Source of the DNA: Brevibacterium renqingii
Lineage (GTDB): Bacteria; Actinomycetota; Actinomycetes; Actinomycetales; Brevibacteriaceae
DNA: 64,000 bases
Reading direction: 5' to 3'
Assembly: GCF_017808105.1 (NCBI RefSeq)
Contig: NZ_JADBHF010000014.1
Span: 1-64,000 of the forward strand
Made by a program: the position numbers and the translations under genes. Numbering within the stretch: position 1 is the first letter of the stretch; each line of letters begins with the position of its first letter. Positions 25,350 to 34,171 of the stretch are shown here, piece by piece. The notes beneath the pieces are model-generated. The model saw only the letters and a program-made list of their open reading frames with translations, had not been told where the DNA came from and did not search any database.

Positions 25350-25847
25350 TCAGAGCCAACGTAAATGCGGAGTGAAGAGCCTGGTGAAATTGCCCATGCA
25401 GGCATAGCTGATCGTGAACCACGCAACGGCCAGGAGGTAATGGAGGCGGCCGATGGCGTGGAGGTCGCGGATCGCGGAGGCCAGCGAGCTCGGGTCGATG
25501 CCGATCGCGCGGGCATTGTCGTCGAGGGAGTGTCCGAGCAGGCGTGCGCAGTGCGCGCTCTTGTCCTCCCCCGCCGAGGTGAGGTGCAGTTCCCGCCGAT
25601 TGCCGGATCCCGGAGTCGCACCGTTGGTGATGAGGTCGTCGGCGAGCAGCGCCTTGACAATTCCGGACCCTGCCGCCTCGGTGACGCCGAGCGACTTCGA
25701 GAGGGTGCGCCCGGTGATGCTGGGGAGCTGACCGAGGGTGACGAGAGCGACGTACTGGTTGTAGGTCATTCCCTCGGGACGGAGCATTTGCTCCGCCCGC
25801 CTGTCGAGTGCGCGGACCAGGTCGTGAAGCTCATGAGCGAGATCCAT
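25350..25847 (-). CDS. MarR-family transcriptional regulator
   Basis: 165 residues. The winged-helix part covers about 25-100: MTYNQYVALVTLGQLPSITGRTLSKSLGVTEAAGSGIVKALLADDLI, then a basic wing (GSGNRRELHLTSAGE). The C-terminus is unusually hydrophobic (LHYLLAVAWFTISYACMGNF). An inverted repeat starts 20 nt upstream of its start (25868-25903), suggesting autoregulation. The target genes are not evident: the protease remnant lies downstream and the transporter pair upstream. Confidence 0.8.
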   Translation of the reverse strand: MDLAHELHDLVRALDRRAEQMLRPEGMTYNQYVALVTLGQLPSITGRTLSKSLGVTEAAGSGIVKALLADDLITNGATPGSGNRRELHLTSAGEDKSAHCARLLGHSLDDNARAIGIDPSSLASAIRDLHAIGRLHYLLAVAWFTISYACMGNFTRLFTPHLRWL

Positions 25848-25867
25848 AGGAGTAAATTGAGCATTTA

Positions 25868-25903
25868 AGATAATCGAGGGCAGGGGTCATTCGACGATTA
25901 TCT
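25868..25903. promoter_or_regulatory. Inverted repeat upstream of the marR gene
   Basis: AGATAATCG (25868-25876) and CGATTATCT (25895-25903) form perfect 9-bp arms separated by 18 bp in an AT-rich patch just before the marR start. Likely two half-sites or two operators for the MarR protein itself. Confidence 0.5.
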
Positions 25904-26091
25904 GCGGCCTGTCAGTTGGCAGCACGTCAGACCGCGGCCGGTCGGTCCACGTCCGCTCGGATTACGGCCGGTCGAATCTCAGCCCGTCGGGAACGATTGC
26001 AAAAGACCGATCCCTGTCGGTTCTACCGGAAATCGGAGATCTCCCGCTACGAAGACGATGGGCGACCGGGTCAGGGCAGCCTCGGCGAGGG

Positions 26092-26262
26092 TCAGGCGGT
26101 GAAGATCGCGACGGCCTTGATCACGGTCAGTGCCAGTCCCCAGACGAGGCCGCCGACCACGACGACGGTCAGAGTCGTGCCGATGGTCTTGTAGGCACCT
26201 CCGACGGGAGACTGCGGGGAACCGGAATCGGGAACGTGGGCGATGGGGGTGGAGTCGTTCAT
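26092..26262 (-). CDS. Small single-span membrane protein, MFS transporter small subunit type
   Basis: A 56-residue frame from ATG 26262 to TGA at 26094-26092. It reads as a hydrophilic Pro/Ser-rich start followed by one membrane helix (TIGTTLTVVVVGGLVWGLALTVIKAVAIF). It begins 16 nt after the stop of the OFA-family transporter on the same strand. RefSeq uses the name MFS transporter small subunit for proteins of this size and place. Its role is unproven; it may stabilise the transporter. GGAAGAGCTGAGCTC upstream gives a weak ribosome site. Confidence 0.7.
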   Translation of the reverse strand: MNDSTPIAHVPDSGSPQSPVGGAYKTIGTTLTVVVVGGLVWGLALTVIKAVAIFTA

Positions 26263-26278
26263 GAGCTCAGCTCTTCCT

Positions 26279-27646
26279 TCAGTTCTCTTCGAGGGCGGCG
26301 GCCTGTCGGGCCGCGACGTCCTCTTCGCGTTCGAAGTGCTTCTCGCTGACCGGGCGGATCAGCGCATTGGCGATGAGCCCGATGACCAGGGCGCCGATCA
26401 TGATGAACATCCCGGGCGTGTAGAGCGCAGGACCGGTCTTGCCGGCGGCTTCGCCGGCCTCGACGACGGAGTTGACGATGAGCGGCCCGGCCACGCCCGC
26501 CGCCGACCATGCCGTCAGCAGCGCACCGTGGATGGCTCCGACCTGATAGACGCCGAAGAGATCCTTGAGGTAGGCGGGAACCGTGGAGAAGCCGCCGCCG
26601 TAGAAGGAGATGATGATGAGGGTGGCCAGGACGAAGAGGATGATCGAGCCGCCGCCGAAGAAGGCGACGAGGAGGTAGAGGACCGCGCCGCCGCCGAGGT
26701 AGAGCATGTAGTTGTTCTTCCGGCCCAGGTAGTCCGAGGTCGTCGACCAGATGAAGCGGCCGCCCATATTGCCGATCGAGAGCAGACCGACGAAGCCGGC
26801 GGCCGCCGCGGCGGTGATGCCGAAGTAGGCCTGGATCATCGGGGCAGCGTTCTCGAGGATGCCGATTCCGGCGGTGACGTTGAGGAAGAGGGCGACCCAC
26901 AGCAGCCAGAACTGCGGGGTCCTGATCGCGTTGCGTACGGACACATTGCCAGTCGTCTGCATCGGCTTCGAGGTCGCCTGCGCAGGGTCGCCCTTCGGCG
27001 CCCATTCGGGGTGCGGGACGCGGATGACGAAGGCACCGGCGGCGATGACCACGGCGTAGACGATGCCGAGGGTGATGAAGGTCGGGGTCAGGCCCGCGAC
27101 GAGGTTCTCGGGTTCGGCACCGCCGCCGTAGAGGTTCATCAGCTGGTTCGACATCGGACTGGCGATGAGAGCACCGCCGCCGAAGCCCATGATCGCCAGG
27201 CCCGTGGCCAGGCCGGGACGGTCCGGGAACCATTTCATCAGCGTCGACACCGGCGAGATGTAGCCGATGCCCAGACCGATCCCGCCGATGACGCCGTAGC
27301 CGAGGTAGACCAGCCACAGCTGACCGGCCACGATGCCGAGGGCGGCGATGAAGAAGCCGATCACCCAGCAGGCGCCTGCCGCGACCATCGAGGCGCGCGG
27401 CCCGTTCTTCTCCACCCAGGGGCCGAACACGGCGGAGGAGATGCCGAGCATGAGGATCGCGATCGAGAAGATCCAGCCGATCGAGACCTCACCGGCGTCG
27501 AAGTGCGACATGAATGGGATCTTGAACACGCTGAAGGCATAGACCTGTCCGATGCACAGGTGGATGGCCAAAGCCGCCGGTGGGATCAGCCACCGGTTGA
27601 AGTCCTTCGGCGCGACGATTGCCGAGCGCGTGAGAATGGAAGCCAC
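26279..27646 (-). CDS. OFA-family MFS transporter (oxalate/formate antiporter type)
   Basis: 455 residues, 12 membrane segments. The N-terminal half has RWLIPPAALAIHLCIGQVYAFSVF, GPWVEKNGPR and GYGVIGGIGLGIGYISPVSTLMKWFPDRPGLATGLAIMGFGGGALI, a signature stretch of OFA transporters. These exchange small organic anions such as oxalate, formate or related acids. A GTG at 27646 with AAGGA 6 nt upstream is the start; upstream in-frame codons are Arg-rich and unlike the family. The small membrane protein at 26092-26262 follows in the same transcript. Confidence 0.88.
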   Translation of the reverse strand: MASILTRSAIVAPKDFNRWLIPPAALAIHLCIGQVYAFSVFKIPFMSHFDAGEVSIGWIFSIAILMLGISSAVFGPWVEKNGPRASMVAAGACWVIGFFIAALGIVAGQLWLVYLGYGVIGGIGLGIGYISPVSTLMKWFPDRPGLATGLAIMGFGGGALIASPMSNQLMNLYGGGAEPENLVAGLTPTFITLGIVYAVVIAAGAFVIRVPHPEWAPKGDPAQATSKPMQTTGNVSVRNAIRTPQFWLLWVALFLNVTAGIGILENAAPMIQAYFGITAAAAAGFVGLLSIGNMGGRFIWSTTSDYLGRKNNYMLYLGGGAVLYLLVAFFGGGSIILFVLATLIIISFYGGGFSTVPAYLKDLFGVYQVGAIHGALLTAWSAAGVAGPLIVNSVVEAGEAAGKTGPALYTPGMFIMIGALVIGLIANALIRPVSEKHFEREEDVAARQAAALEEN

Positions 27647-27835
27647 GGGAAGTCCTTTTTCGCTATGGAATCCGCGTCGACGTCGACAGCGGAGAGTGGA
27701 CGGAGCGCGGACGTATCGCGCTCCTGTTCCCCTCAAGGGTAGGGCTCACCCAAGGATTTTTCGAGGAATGCTCAGCAATTCCTGCAGAAGTGTCTCGAGA
27801 TTCCCGTTCAGCGGGAAGTGCGGCCCGCGACCGCC

Positions 27836-28645
27836 TCAGAGGTTGATCGTGACGTCGGCCTGCTTGCGCAGCTTCTTCGCATACTTCTGGGTCGCCTTGT
27901 TCGACTTCTCGCTCTTCACCTGCTCCTTGAGCTGGGGGCGCATCTCATCGATCGAGGGAACCTCGGGGGCCTGACCCTGTCCGCCCTGCTGGGCCATCTG
28001 CTCCTGCTGGGCCTTCGCCTTCTCATAGGCCTGGCCGATCTCTTCGCCGCTGACCTCGAACTCACCGTACTCGTCATCGATGAGGCCTTCGATCTTCAGC
28101 TGGTTCTTCAGCTCCGAGCGGACCTTCTTCTCATCCATGCCCTGGTCCTTCATGGCGGACAAGAAGTCCTTCTCGCTCATCTGCCCCGACTTCGCGGACT
28201 CCTTGAGGGCCTTGTCGATGTCCTTGTCCGAGACCGAGATCTTGCGCTTATCGGCCTCCTGGGTGAGCACCTCGGTGCTCACGAGGTTCTCGGCCGTCTG
28301 CTTCTTCAGGCCCTTCTCATCGACCGGCTGGCCCGACTGCTGAGCCTGCATCTGCATCTGCTGGTACTGAGTCTCGAAGAGGGGGACGAAATCGTCCTTC
28401 GTGATCTTCTCGCCGTTGACTTCGGCGACGACCTCAGGGATGTCCTTCGTGTTCGGTTTCCCCTGCTGGCCCTGTTGGCCCTGTTGATCCTTCTGGCCCT
28501 GCCCAGCGGAGTCAGCACCGGGGGACTGCTCGGCTGCGGCCGAGGACTCCTGCGGTTTCGCGTCGTCGCCCTGGCTTCCGCACGCGGCCAGCGCCACGAC
28601 GGAGACGGACATGGCCAGGCCCAGCAACCACCGGTTGGTTCGCAC
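27836..28645 (-). CDS. SurA-like lipoprotein, probable extracytoplasmic folding factor
   Basis: 269 residues. A lipoprotein signal peptide (NRWLLGLAMSVSVVALAACGSQ, lipobox LAAC near residue 21) is followed by a Gln/Gly/Ser-rich linker with repeated GQQGQQG and a SurA N-terminal-type domain (AEVNGEKITKDDFVPLFETQYQQM ... TEVLTQEADKRKISVSDKDIDKAL). No complete parvulin domain is seen, so chaperone rather than isomerase activity is likely. The GTG at 28645 is chosen because AGGAG lies 5 nt before it; a GTG two codons earlier overlaps the ribosome site. It stands alone. Confidence 0.83.
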   Translation of the reverse strand: MRTNRWLLGLAMSVSVVALAACGSQGDDAKPQESSAAAEQSPGADSAGQGQKDQQGQQGQQGKPNTKDIPEVVAEVNGEKITKDDFVPLFETQYQQMQMQAQQSGQPVDEKGLKKQTAENLVSTEVLTQEADKRKISVSDKDIDKALKESAKSGQMSEKDFLSAMKDQGMDEKKVRSELKNQLKIEGLIDDEYGEFEVSGEEIGQAYEKAKAQQEQMAQQGGQGQAPEVPSIDEMRPQLKEQVKSEKSNKATQKYAKKLRKQADVTINL

Positions 28646-28884
28646 AATCACTCCTGCTCTCGGATTCAGCCTGCCAGATTAACAGCGACGATTCACCGAA
28701 GAATGTGTGGAATATGTGTGTCTCTTGGCAAGGGCTCCTGCGGTCGGCCGGTGCCGCGCCTCGTCGCGGCCCGACTCGGGCCGGTCGGGGCTGACCACGA
28801 GACGCCTCGGCGGGTACACTTCAGCTACCGGACGGGGCGGCCGCGGACACACATCCGTGAGGCCTGGAGCGAAAGGAGCCGATC

Positions 28885-29241
28885 ATGGAATCGACGTTTC
28901 GCGGGGTGTTCCTCACCTGCACCGACGCCGAGGCGACCGCCGCCTTCTATCGCGAGATCGCGGGCCTTCCGCTCGAGGCTGCGGGCGACGAGGACTACAC
29001 GTACTTCGTGTTCGAACTCGACGGTGTGCAGATCGCCCTCCACGGCGCCGAGGCGTTCGCCGACTACACCTTCCCGCCGGTTGCCGAGTCGAACCTCACG
29101 CACCTGTACTTCCGGATCCCCGACCAGGCGGAGTTCCTCGAGCGGATCCGTCATGCGGGCACCCCGCTCGTCGACGTCGACGAGGTCGTCGTCACCGTCG
29201 AGGACCCCGACGGCCGGAAGGTCATGTTCGGCACCGCCTGA
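28885..29241 (+). CDS. VOC-family (glyoxalase/bleomycin-resistance fold) protein
   Basis: 118 residues with the paired beta-alpha-beta-beta-beta modules of the vicinal oxygen chelate fold: FRGVFLTCTDAEATAAFYREIAGLPLE at the start and VEDPDGRKVMFGTA at the end. Expected metal ligands are partial, so lyase or dioxygenase activity cannot be assumed. AAAGGAGCCG gives a good ribosome site. It precedes the M20 amidohydrolase by 84 nt on the same strand. Confidence 0.8.
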   Translation: MESTFRGVFLTCTDAEATAAFYREIAGLPLEAAGDEDYTYFVFELDGVQIALHGAEAFADYTFPPVAESNLTHLYFRIPDQAEFLERIRHAGTPLVDVDEVVVTVEDPDGRKVMFGTA

Positions 29242-29325
29242 GGAGGTGCTCCGCACAGGTCTCACGTGGGCCACTGTTTCTCAGTAGAGTCGGAGTCACA
29301 GACCGTCCGGCCAGAAGGAGCACCT

Positions 29326-30546
29326 GTGTCCAGTTCCGCAGCAGCATCAGCGCCCATTCCCGATTTCCGCACCGAAGCGCAGAGCCACCTCGGCGATCTC
29401 ATCGCCCTGCGCCGGAAACTGCACGCCGATCCTGAGCTCGGCTTCGACCTGCCGCGCACGCAGAAGGCCGTGCTCGACGAGCTCGCCGGCCTCGGACTCG
29501 AGATCACGACGGGCAAGAGCCTCACTTCGGTGGTGGCGGTGCTCCGGGGTGGGAAGCCTGGCCCCGCAGTCCTGCTCCGCGGTGACATGGACGCGCTGCC
29601 GGTGGAGGAGGAGACGGGCCTCGACTTCGCCTCGACGAACGGGAACATGCACGCCTGCGGGCACGACATGCACACCGCGGGTCTCGTCGGAGCCGCCCGC
29701 CTGCTCGCCGCGCACAGGGACGAGCTGCCCGGATCGATCATCTTCATGTTCCAGCCCGCCGAGGAGGTCGAGGGCGGTGCCGAGCCGATGATCGCCGAGG
29801 GCGTCCTCGACGCCGCCGGCGTGCCGGTCGTCGCCGCGTACGGGATCCACGTCGAGGCCGATGAGCGCGGTCGCTTCACGACCAGGGGCGGGCCGCTCAT
29901 GGCCGGATTCGCCGATCTCAACCTCACGATCCACGGCGCCGGCGGGCACAGCTCCCAGCCGCAGTCGACCCGCGACCCAGTGCCCGCGATCGCCGAGATC
30001 GCGCTGGCGCTGAACACGATGACGACTCGGTCCTTCAGCATCTTCGACCCCATCGTCGTCTCCGTCACCCAGCTCGAAGGCTCCCAGGCGAGCAATGTCA
30101 TCCCGGACTCGGCGAAGCTCGCCGCCTCCATCCGCTTCCTCTCCGCCGACTCACTGACACTGCTGCAGGAGAGAGTGCACGAGGTCGCGGAGAACATCGC
30201 CCGTGCGCATCGCTGCACCGCCGAGGTGGATTTCCAGGTGGGCTTCCCCGTGACCGTGAACAATCCCGGCGAGACGGCGACGGTGCTCGGCCGCCTCGGC
30301 GAGGTCTTCGGTGAGGGGAGGGTCGTCGAGGCCGAGCATCCGCGGATGGGCTCCGAGGACTTCTCCTATGTGCTCGAGAAGGTGCCGGGGACGTTCGTAT
30401 TCCTCGGCGCGACTCCGGAGGGCATCGACCCGGCGGCGGAGACGAACCACTCGCCGCGCGTGCAGTTCGACGACGGTCTGCTCGGCGATCAGTCCGCGGC
30501 GCTGGCGCACCTGGCGTTCGCGCGGCTGGCCGACGAGGCGGGGTGA
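29326..30546 (+). CDS. M20-family amidohydrolase (hippurate hydrolase/IAA-amino acid hydrolase type)
   Basis: 406 residues with the metal-site motifs of peptidase family M20D: LLRGDMDALPVEEETG, NMHACGHDMHTAGLVGAA, MFQPAEEVEGGAEPMI, GAGGHSSQPQSTRDPV and MGSEDFSYVLE. Such enzymes cleave N-acyl or N-aromatic acyl amino acids using two metal ions in the cytoplasm. A GTG at 29326 with AAGGAG 5 nt upstream is the start. It converges on the DUF1275 gene. Confidence 0.9.
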   Translation: MSSSAAASAPIPDFRTEAQSHLGDLIALRRKLHADPELGFDLPRTQKAVLDELAGLGLEITTGKSLTSVVAVLRGGKPGPAVLLRGDMDALPVEEETGLDFASTNGNMHACGHDMHTAGLVGAARLLAAHRDELPGSIIFMFQPAEEVEGGAEPMIAEGVLDAAGVPVVAAYGIHVEADERGRFTTRGGPLMAGFADLNLTIHGAGGHSSQPQSTRDPVPAIAEIALALNTMTTRSFSIFDPIVVSVTQLEGSQASNVIPDSAKLAASIRFLSADSLTLLQERVHEVAENIARAHRCTAEVDFQVGFPVTVNNPGETATVLGRLGEVFGEGRVVEAEHPRMGSEDFSYVLEKVPGTFVFLGATPEGIDPAAETNHSPRVQFDDGLLGDQSAALAHLAFARLADEAG

Positions 30547-30604
30547 GGCGAGGGGCGCGGTGAGGTGAGGCCGGCTCGACGCAGTCCGGGGCCGAACCGG
30601 GCCC

Positions 30605-31303
30605 TCAGGCGTTCGAGGGGACGGTTCCGGCCGCCTCGGCGAGGGCTCTCCTCTTTGCGCCGCGGTGACCGATGACGGTGGCAACCGCGATCGCGACGGC
30701 GACGAAGGCGATGCCGATCCATTGATTTAGCATGAGCGTCGCTGCGCCGGCCAGCGCTCCGATGAGGATGAGGATGACGGCGAGCAGGCGTCGGACCCAT
30801 CGGGCGCTGTCACCGCCGGCCAGACGGGAGTCGGAGGCCAGTCCGACGATCGTCGAGGTCACGACCACGGTGGTGACATCGGCGATCTTCATCTTCCGAG
30901 CAGCGGCCGCCTGCGCACCCATGAGCGCCGAGAGCGCCGAGGTGAAGACCGTGCCGGCGAGGCCGACCTCGGGGTCGGGCATCAGACCAACGTACAGGGA
31001 AAGCCCGGCACAGCCGACGGCCACGATCGCGAAGATCAGCGTCGTCCGGCTCTGCCAGGCCTCGCCGATGTCACCGAGGATCCGGCCGGACAGGGCGGCG
31101 CCGATCATGAAGAAGACGAGAGCGAGAGCAGGCCTGAGGACGGGAACGCCGTCGGCGCCGGCCAGGCCCATGCCGAGGATGACGACGTTGCCGGTCATGT
31201 TCCCGGTGAAGACCTTGTCGAAGCCGAGGTAGCCGATGGCGTCGACCATGCCGGTCGAGAAGGTCAGCAACAGCAGCATGGCCAGGTCGAGTCGACGTGT
31301 CAT
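30605..31303 (-). CDS. DUF1275 (YoaK-like) membrane protein
   Basis: 232 residues with six membrane segments. The start TRRLDLAMLLLLTFSTGMVDAIGYLGFDKVFTGNMTGNVVILG is characteristic of the YoaK/DUF1275 family (phenylalanine/tyrosine-like residues and the TGNMTGN motif). Function is unknown, though the family is suspected to transport small molecules. The ATG at 31303 has GGGAG upstream. It is divergent from gamma-glutamyltransferase, and the palindromic sites at 31383-31428 lie between, so both may answer to the same GntR regulator. Confidence 0.85.
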   Translation of the reverse strand: MTRRLDLAMLLLLTFSTGMVDAIGYLGFDKVFTGNMTGNVVILGMGLAGADGVPVLRPALALVFFMIGAALSGRILGDIGEAWQSRTTLIFAIVAVGCAGLSLYVGLMPDPEVGLAGTVFTSALSALMGAQAAAARKMKIADVTTVVVTSTIVGLASDSRLAGGDSARWVRRLLAVILILIGALAGAATLMLNQWIGIAFVAVAIAVATVIGHRGAKRRALAEAAGTVPSNA

Positions 31304-31382
31304 CGGCTCCCTTTCGTCGGACTGAGGCTCCCGGCGACGCTGTCGATTGCTGAGCGAGCGCAGAGAACACAGAAGAAGCATT

Positions 31383-31428
31383 ATTTTGTATACAAAATGC
31401 TAATGAATGACTAGTTTGTATGCAATAA
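31383..31428. promoter_or_regulatory. Two GntR-type operators upstream of the gamma-glutamyltransferase gene
   Basis: ATTTTGTATACAAAAT (31383-31398) is a perfect 16-bp palindrome. AGTTTGTATGCAATAA (31413-31428) matches it at 12 of 16 positions, exactly 30 bp (three helical turns) further on. TTGTATACAA-type sites are typical of FadR/FCD-class GntR regulators, and such a gene (33341-34087) closes this operon. The AT-rich stretch stands out sharply from its surroundings. Confidence 0.75.
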
Positions 31429-31538
31429 AGTGATAATTGTCAACGCGCAGGTACAGTCGATTCTGCACGCCGGTTCTGCCCGTGCGAAAGACCTCCCGCG
31501 TGATCGCCCGAGACACTGTTGCCGAAGGATGCTGTCCC

Positions 31539-33344
31539 ATGTCATTCACCCCGCCTCCCGTCTTCACCACGCGGCCCACGCTCGAGGGGCACTTCGGGAT
31601 GGCCGCCTCGACGCACTGGCTGGCCACGGCGGCATCCCAAGCGGTGCTCGAGCGTGGCGGGAACGCCTTCGACGCGGCCGTCGCCGGCGCCTTCCTCCTC
31701 CATGTGGTCGAGCCCCATCTCAACGGCCCGGGCGGCGATATGACCGGAATCTTCGCCACCGCAGAGGATCCCTCGCGGCCGCAGGTGATGATGGGCCAGG
31801 GCCCGGCTCCCGCGGCCGCGACGATCGAGCACTATCGCAGCGAAGGACTCGACATGGTGCCCGGAGCGGGCGCGCTCGCCGCGGCGGTCCCTGGGGCCGT
31901 CGATTCCTGGCTCGGCCTGCTCGAACACCATGGCACCTGGGAACTGGCCGAGGTTCTCGAGTTCGCCATCGACTATGCCGACAACGGGCATCCGATCCTC
32001 GCTCGGGCAGCTGGCACGATCGCGAAGGTCAGTGAGCTGTTCACCGAGCACTGGCCGAGCTCGGCCGCTCAATGGATGCCCGAAGGCAGTCCGCCCGCCG
32101 CCGGCGATCTGGTTTTCAACCGTCCCTACGCCGAGGTTCTGCGCCGCCTCATCGCCGCAGGTGAGGGCGAAGGCACCCGCGCTGAGCGGATCCGAGCGGC
32201 ACGGCAGGAGTGGAAATCGGGATTCGTCGCCCAGGCGATCGCGGAATTCGTCACCACTGCGCATCGGCATTCGACCGGAGGCGATCACGCCGGTGTGATG
32301 ACCGTCGAGGACATCTCCGGCTTCGAGGCGGGCTTCGAAGAGCCTGTCACCATCGATTTCCGCGGATACTCGATCGCGAAGATCGGTGCCTGGGGTCAGG
32401 GCCCGGCACTGCTGCAGACATTGAAGATCCTCGAAGGATTCGACGACGAACGACTTGACCCGTCGACGGAGATCGGAGCGCACACGATCATCGAGGCACT
32501 CAAGCTCGCTATGGCCGATCGCGACGCCTACTACGGCGACGCGGACGTTGACCTCGACTGGCTGCTCAGCGACGACTACGCGGCCACTCGGCGGGAGCTC
32601 ATCACCGAGGCGGCCTCACCCGAATTCCGTCCCGGTGCCGATCGCACGGGTGCGGCACCGGTCTTCGCCACGCCGCTGGCCCCCGAAGGTGCGGACAAGG
32701 AGGCGTTGAGCAGGGCCGGCATCGGCGAGCCGACGGTGCAGAAGAATGGCGTCAACAACGGCGATACTTGCCACCTCGATGTGGTGGACCGTTGGGGCAA
32801 CATGATCTCGGCGACTCCCTCCGGAGGCTGGCTGCAGTCCTCGCCGACCGTTCCCGAACTCGGTTTCGGCCTCGGCACGCGCCTGCAGATGATGTGGCTC
32901 GACGAGGCGGCTCCCTCGGCTCTGCGGCCGGGCCGACGTCCGCGGACAACCCTGACGCCGACCCTGATCTCCAAGGACGGACAGCCGGTCATCGCGCTCG
33001 GCTCGCCGGGAGGCGACCAGCAGGAGCAGTGGCAGCTGCTGCTGATCCTGCGGCTGCTCGTCGGCGGTTTTCGAGCACAGGAGGCCATTGATGCACCCGC
33101 TCTGCACACCACATCGTTGGCGGGATCGTTCTGGCCGCGCGCCTGGGTCCCGGGCGGGGCCGTCGTCGAAGACCGCCTCGGCGAGGACGTGATCAACGGG
33201 CTCATCTCCCGCGGGCATGTCGTGACTCGGGCGGGGGAATGGGAGCTCGGCCGACTGTCGTGCGTGACACGCGACCCCGAGACCGGGCGGCTGAGCGCGG
33301 GAGCGAACCCGCGTGGGGCACAAGGCTATGCGGCGGGGAGATGA
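31539..33344 (+). CDS. Gamma-glutamyltransferase family protein
   Basis: 601 residues of the Ntn-hydrolase gamma-glutamyltransferase family. Early motifs are GGNAFDAAVAGAFLLHVVEPHLNGPGGDM. The autoprocessing/catalytic Thr is Thr410 in NNGDTCHLDVVDRWGNMISATPSGGW, so a ~409-residue large and a ~192-residue small chain are expected. No signal peptide is visible, so cytoplasmic action is likely. Members hydrolyse or transfer gamma-glutamyl groups (glutathione and others) or act on acyl-lactams; substrate unknown. The ATG at 31539 has AAGGA upstream. It is coupled to the GntR regulator gene by a 4-nt overlap. Confidence 0.88.
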   Translation: MSFTPPPVFTTRPTLEGHFGMAASTHWLATAASQAVLERGGNAFDAAVAGAFLLHVVEPHLNGPGGDMTGIFATAEDPSRPQVMMGQGPAPAAATIEHYRSEGLDMVPGAGALAAAVPGAVDSWLGLLEHHGTWELAEVLEFAIDYADNGHPILARAAGTIAKVSELFTEHWPSSAAQWMPEGSPPAAGDLVFNRPYAEVLRRLIAAGEGEGTRAERIRAARQEWKSGFVAQAIAEFVTTAHRHSTGGDHAGVMTVEDISGFEAGFEEPVTIDFRGYSIAKIGAWGQGPALLQTLKILEGFDDERLDPSTEIGAHTIIEALKLAMADRDAYYGDADVDLDWLLSDDYAATRRELITEAASPEFRPGADRTGAAPVFATPLAPEGADKEALSRAGIGEPTVQKNGVNNGDTCHLDVVDRWGNMISATPSGGWLQSSPTVPELGFGLGTRLQMMWLDEAAPSALRPGRRPRTTLTPTLISKDGQPVIALGSPGGDQQEQWQLLLILRLLVGGFRAQEAIDAPALHTTSLAGSFWPRAWVPGGAVVEDRLGEDVINGLISRGHVVTRAGEWELGRLSCVTRDPETGRLSAGANPRGAQGYAAGR

Positions 33345-34087
33345 CGATGAGCGGTTCTCAGGAGAGAGCGCGAGAGGTCGGTCGGACTCGCGGACCCGAG
33401 CCCGGCGCGGCTGCGGGGCGGATCGATGTGAGCTCTCGGATTCGCAGCGACATCATCCAGGGCAGGATCGAGCCCGGGACCAAGCTGCGGGAGGTCGCTC
33501 TGGCCGAACGGTACGAGGTCTCCCGGATACCGATCCGGGAGGCCCTGCGCTCGCTCGAAGCCGAAGGACTCGTCGAGTCCCGCAAGTACAGTGGTTCGAT
33601 CGTCGCTCCGTCGCCGGTCGAGGACGCCGAGGACCTGTTCGAGATCCGGACGGTCCTCGAAGCGGCGACGGCGAAGCGGGCGGCCAAGCGTGCCTCCGAA
33701 CTCATCGCCGGTGAAGCGCCCGGCCCTGGCTGGCGCGCCCAGCGCAAGGAGATCAGCGACATCCTCGACGCCGGTGACATCGTCATCGGGCAGGAACGCT
33801 ACGAGGAACTCGCCGTGCTCAACATGCGCTTCCACTTCGCCGTCGCCGAACTCAGCGGGAGTCTGTCGTTCATCAGCCTGCTGCGTCAGATCTCGGGCAA
33901 GATCGAATGGCTGTACTCACTCAATGTCACTCGGCGCGGCCCCCAAGCCTGGCCCGAGCATCGGGAGATCATCGCGGCCATCGACGCCGGACAGCAGGCC
34001 GAAGCCGCCGAGGTGATGGCCCGGCACGTCCGCCGCAGCCGCGATTCCTACTTCGCGATGATGGCCGAACGCCCTCACGCCACCTGA
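33341..34087 (+). CDS. GntR-family regulator (FadR/FCD subfamily)
   Basis: 248 residues: an N-terminal winged helix (DVSSRIRSDIIQGRIEPGTKLREVALAERYEVSRIPIREALRSLEAEGLVES) and a C-terminal FCD effector domain (AEDLFEIRTVLEAATAKRAAKRA ... FHFAVAELSGSLSFISLLRQ ... EHREIIAAIDAGQQAEAAEVMARHVRRS). The ATG at 33341 overlaps the gamma-glutamyltransferase stop (ATGA). It probably binds the paired palindromes at 31383-31428 and so controls its own operon. Confidence 0.9.
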   Translation: MTMSGSQERAREVGRTRGPEPGAAAGRIDVSSRIRSDIIQGRIEPGTKLREVALAERYEVSRIPIREALRSLEAEGLVESRKYSGSIVAPSPVEDAEDLFEIRTVLEAATAKRAAKRASELIAGEAPGPGWRAQRKEISDILDAGDIVIGQERYEELAVLNMRFHFAVAELSGSLSFISLLRQISGKIEWLYSLNVTRRGPQAWPEHREIIAAIDAGQQAEAAEVMARHVRRSRDSYFAMMAERPHAT

Positions 34088-34088
34088 G

Positions 34089-34123
34089 GGCGCCCTGATA
34101 CCTCGAGCAGATATCGGGGCGCC
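34089..34123. terminator. Hairpin between convergent genes
   Basis: GGCGCCCTGATA (34089-34100) and TATCGGGGCGCC (34112-34123) pair over 12 bp with one G-U wobble and an 11-nt loop, directly after the gntR stop and before the end of the opposing SRPBCC gene. Works as a stem for both strands, though no U-run follows. Confidence 0.6.
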
Positions 34124-34171
34124 ATCAGATGGAGGGTGGAGACATCGAGCCCTGGACGGATTCAGCGACCG

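Noticed and set aside
26243-27742. 499-codon plus-strand frame opposite the OFA transporter
   Set aside because: Charged low-complexity antisense of a membrane protein gene.
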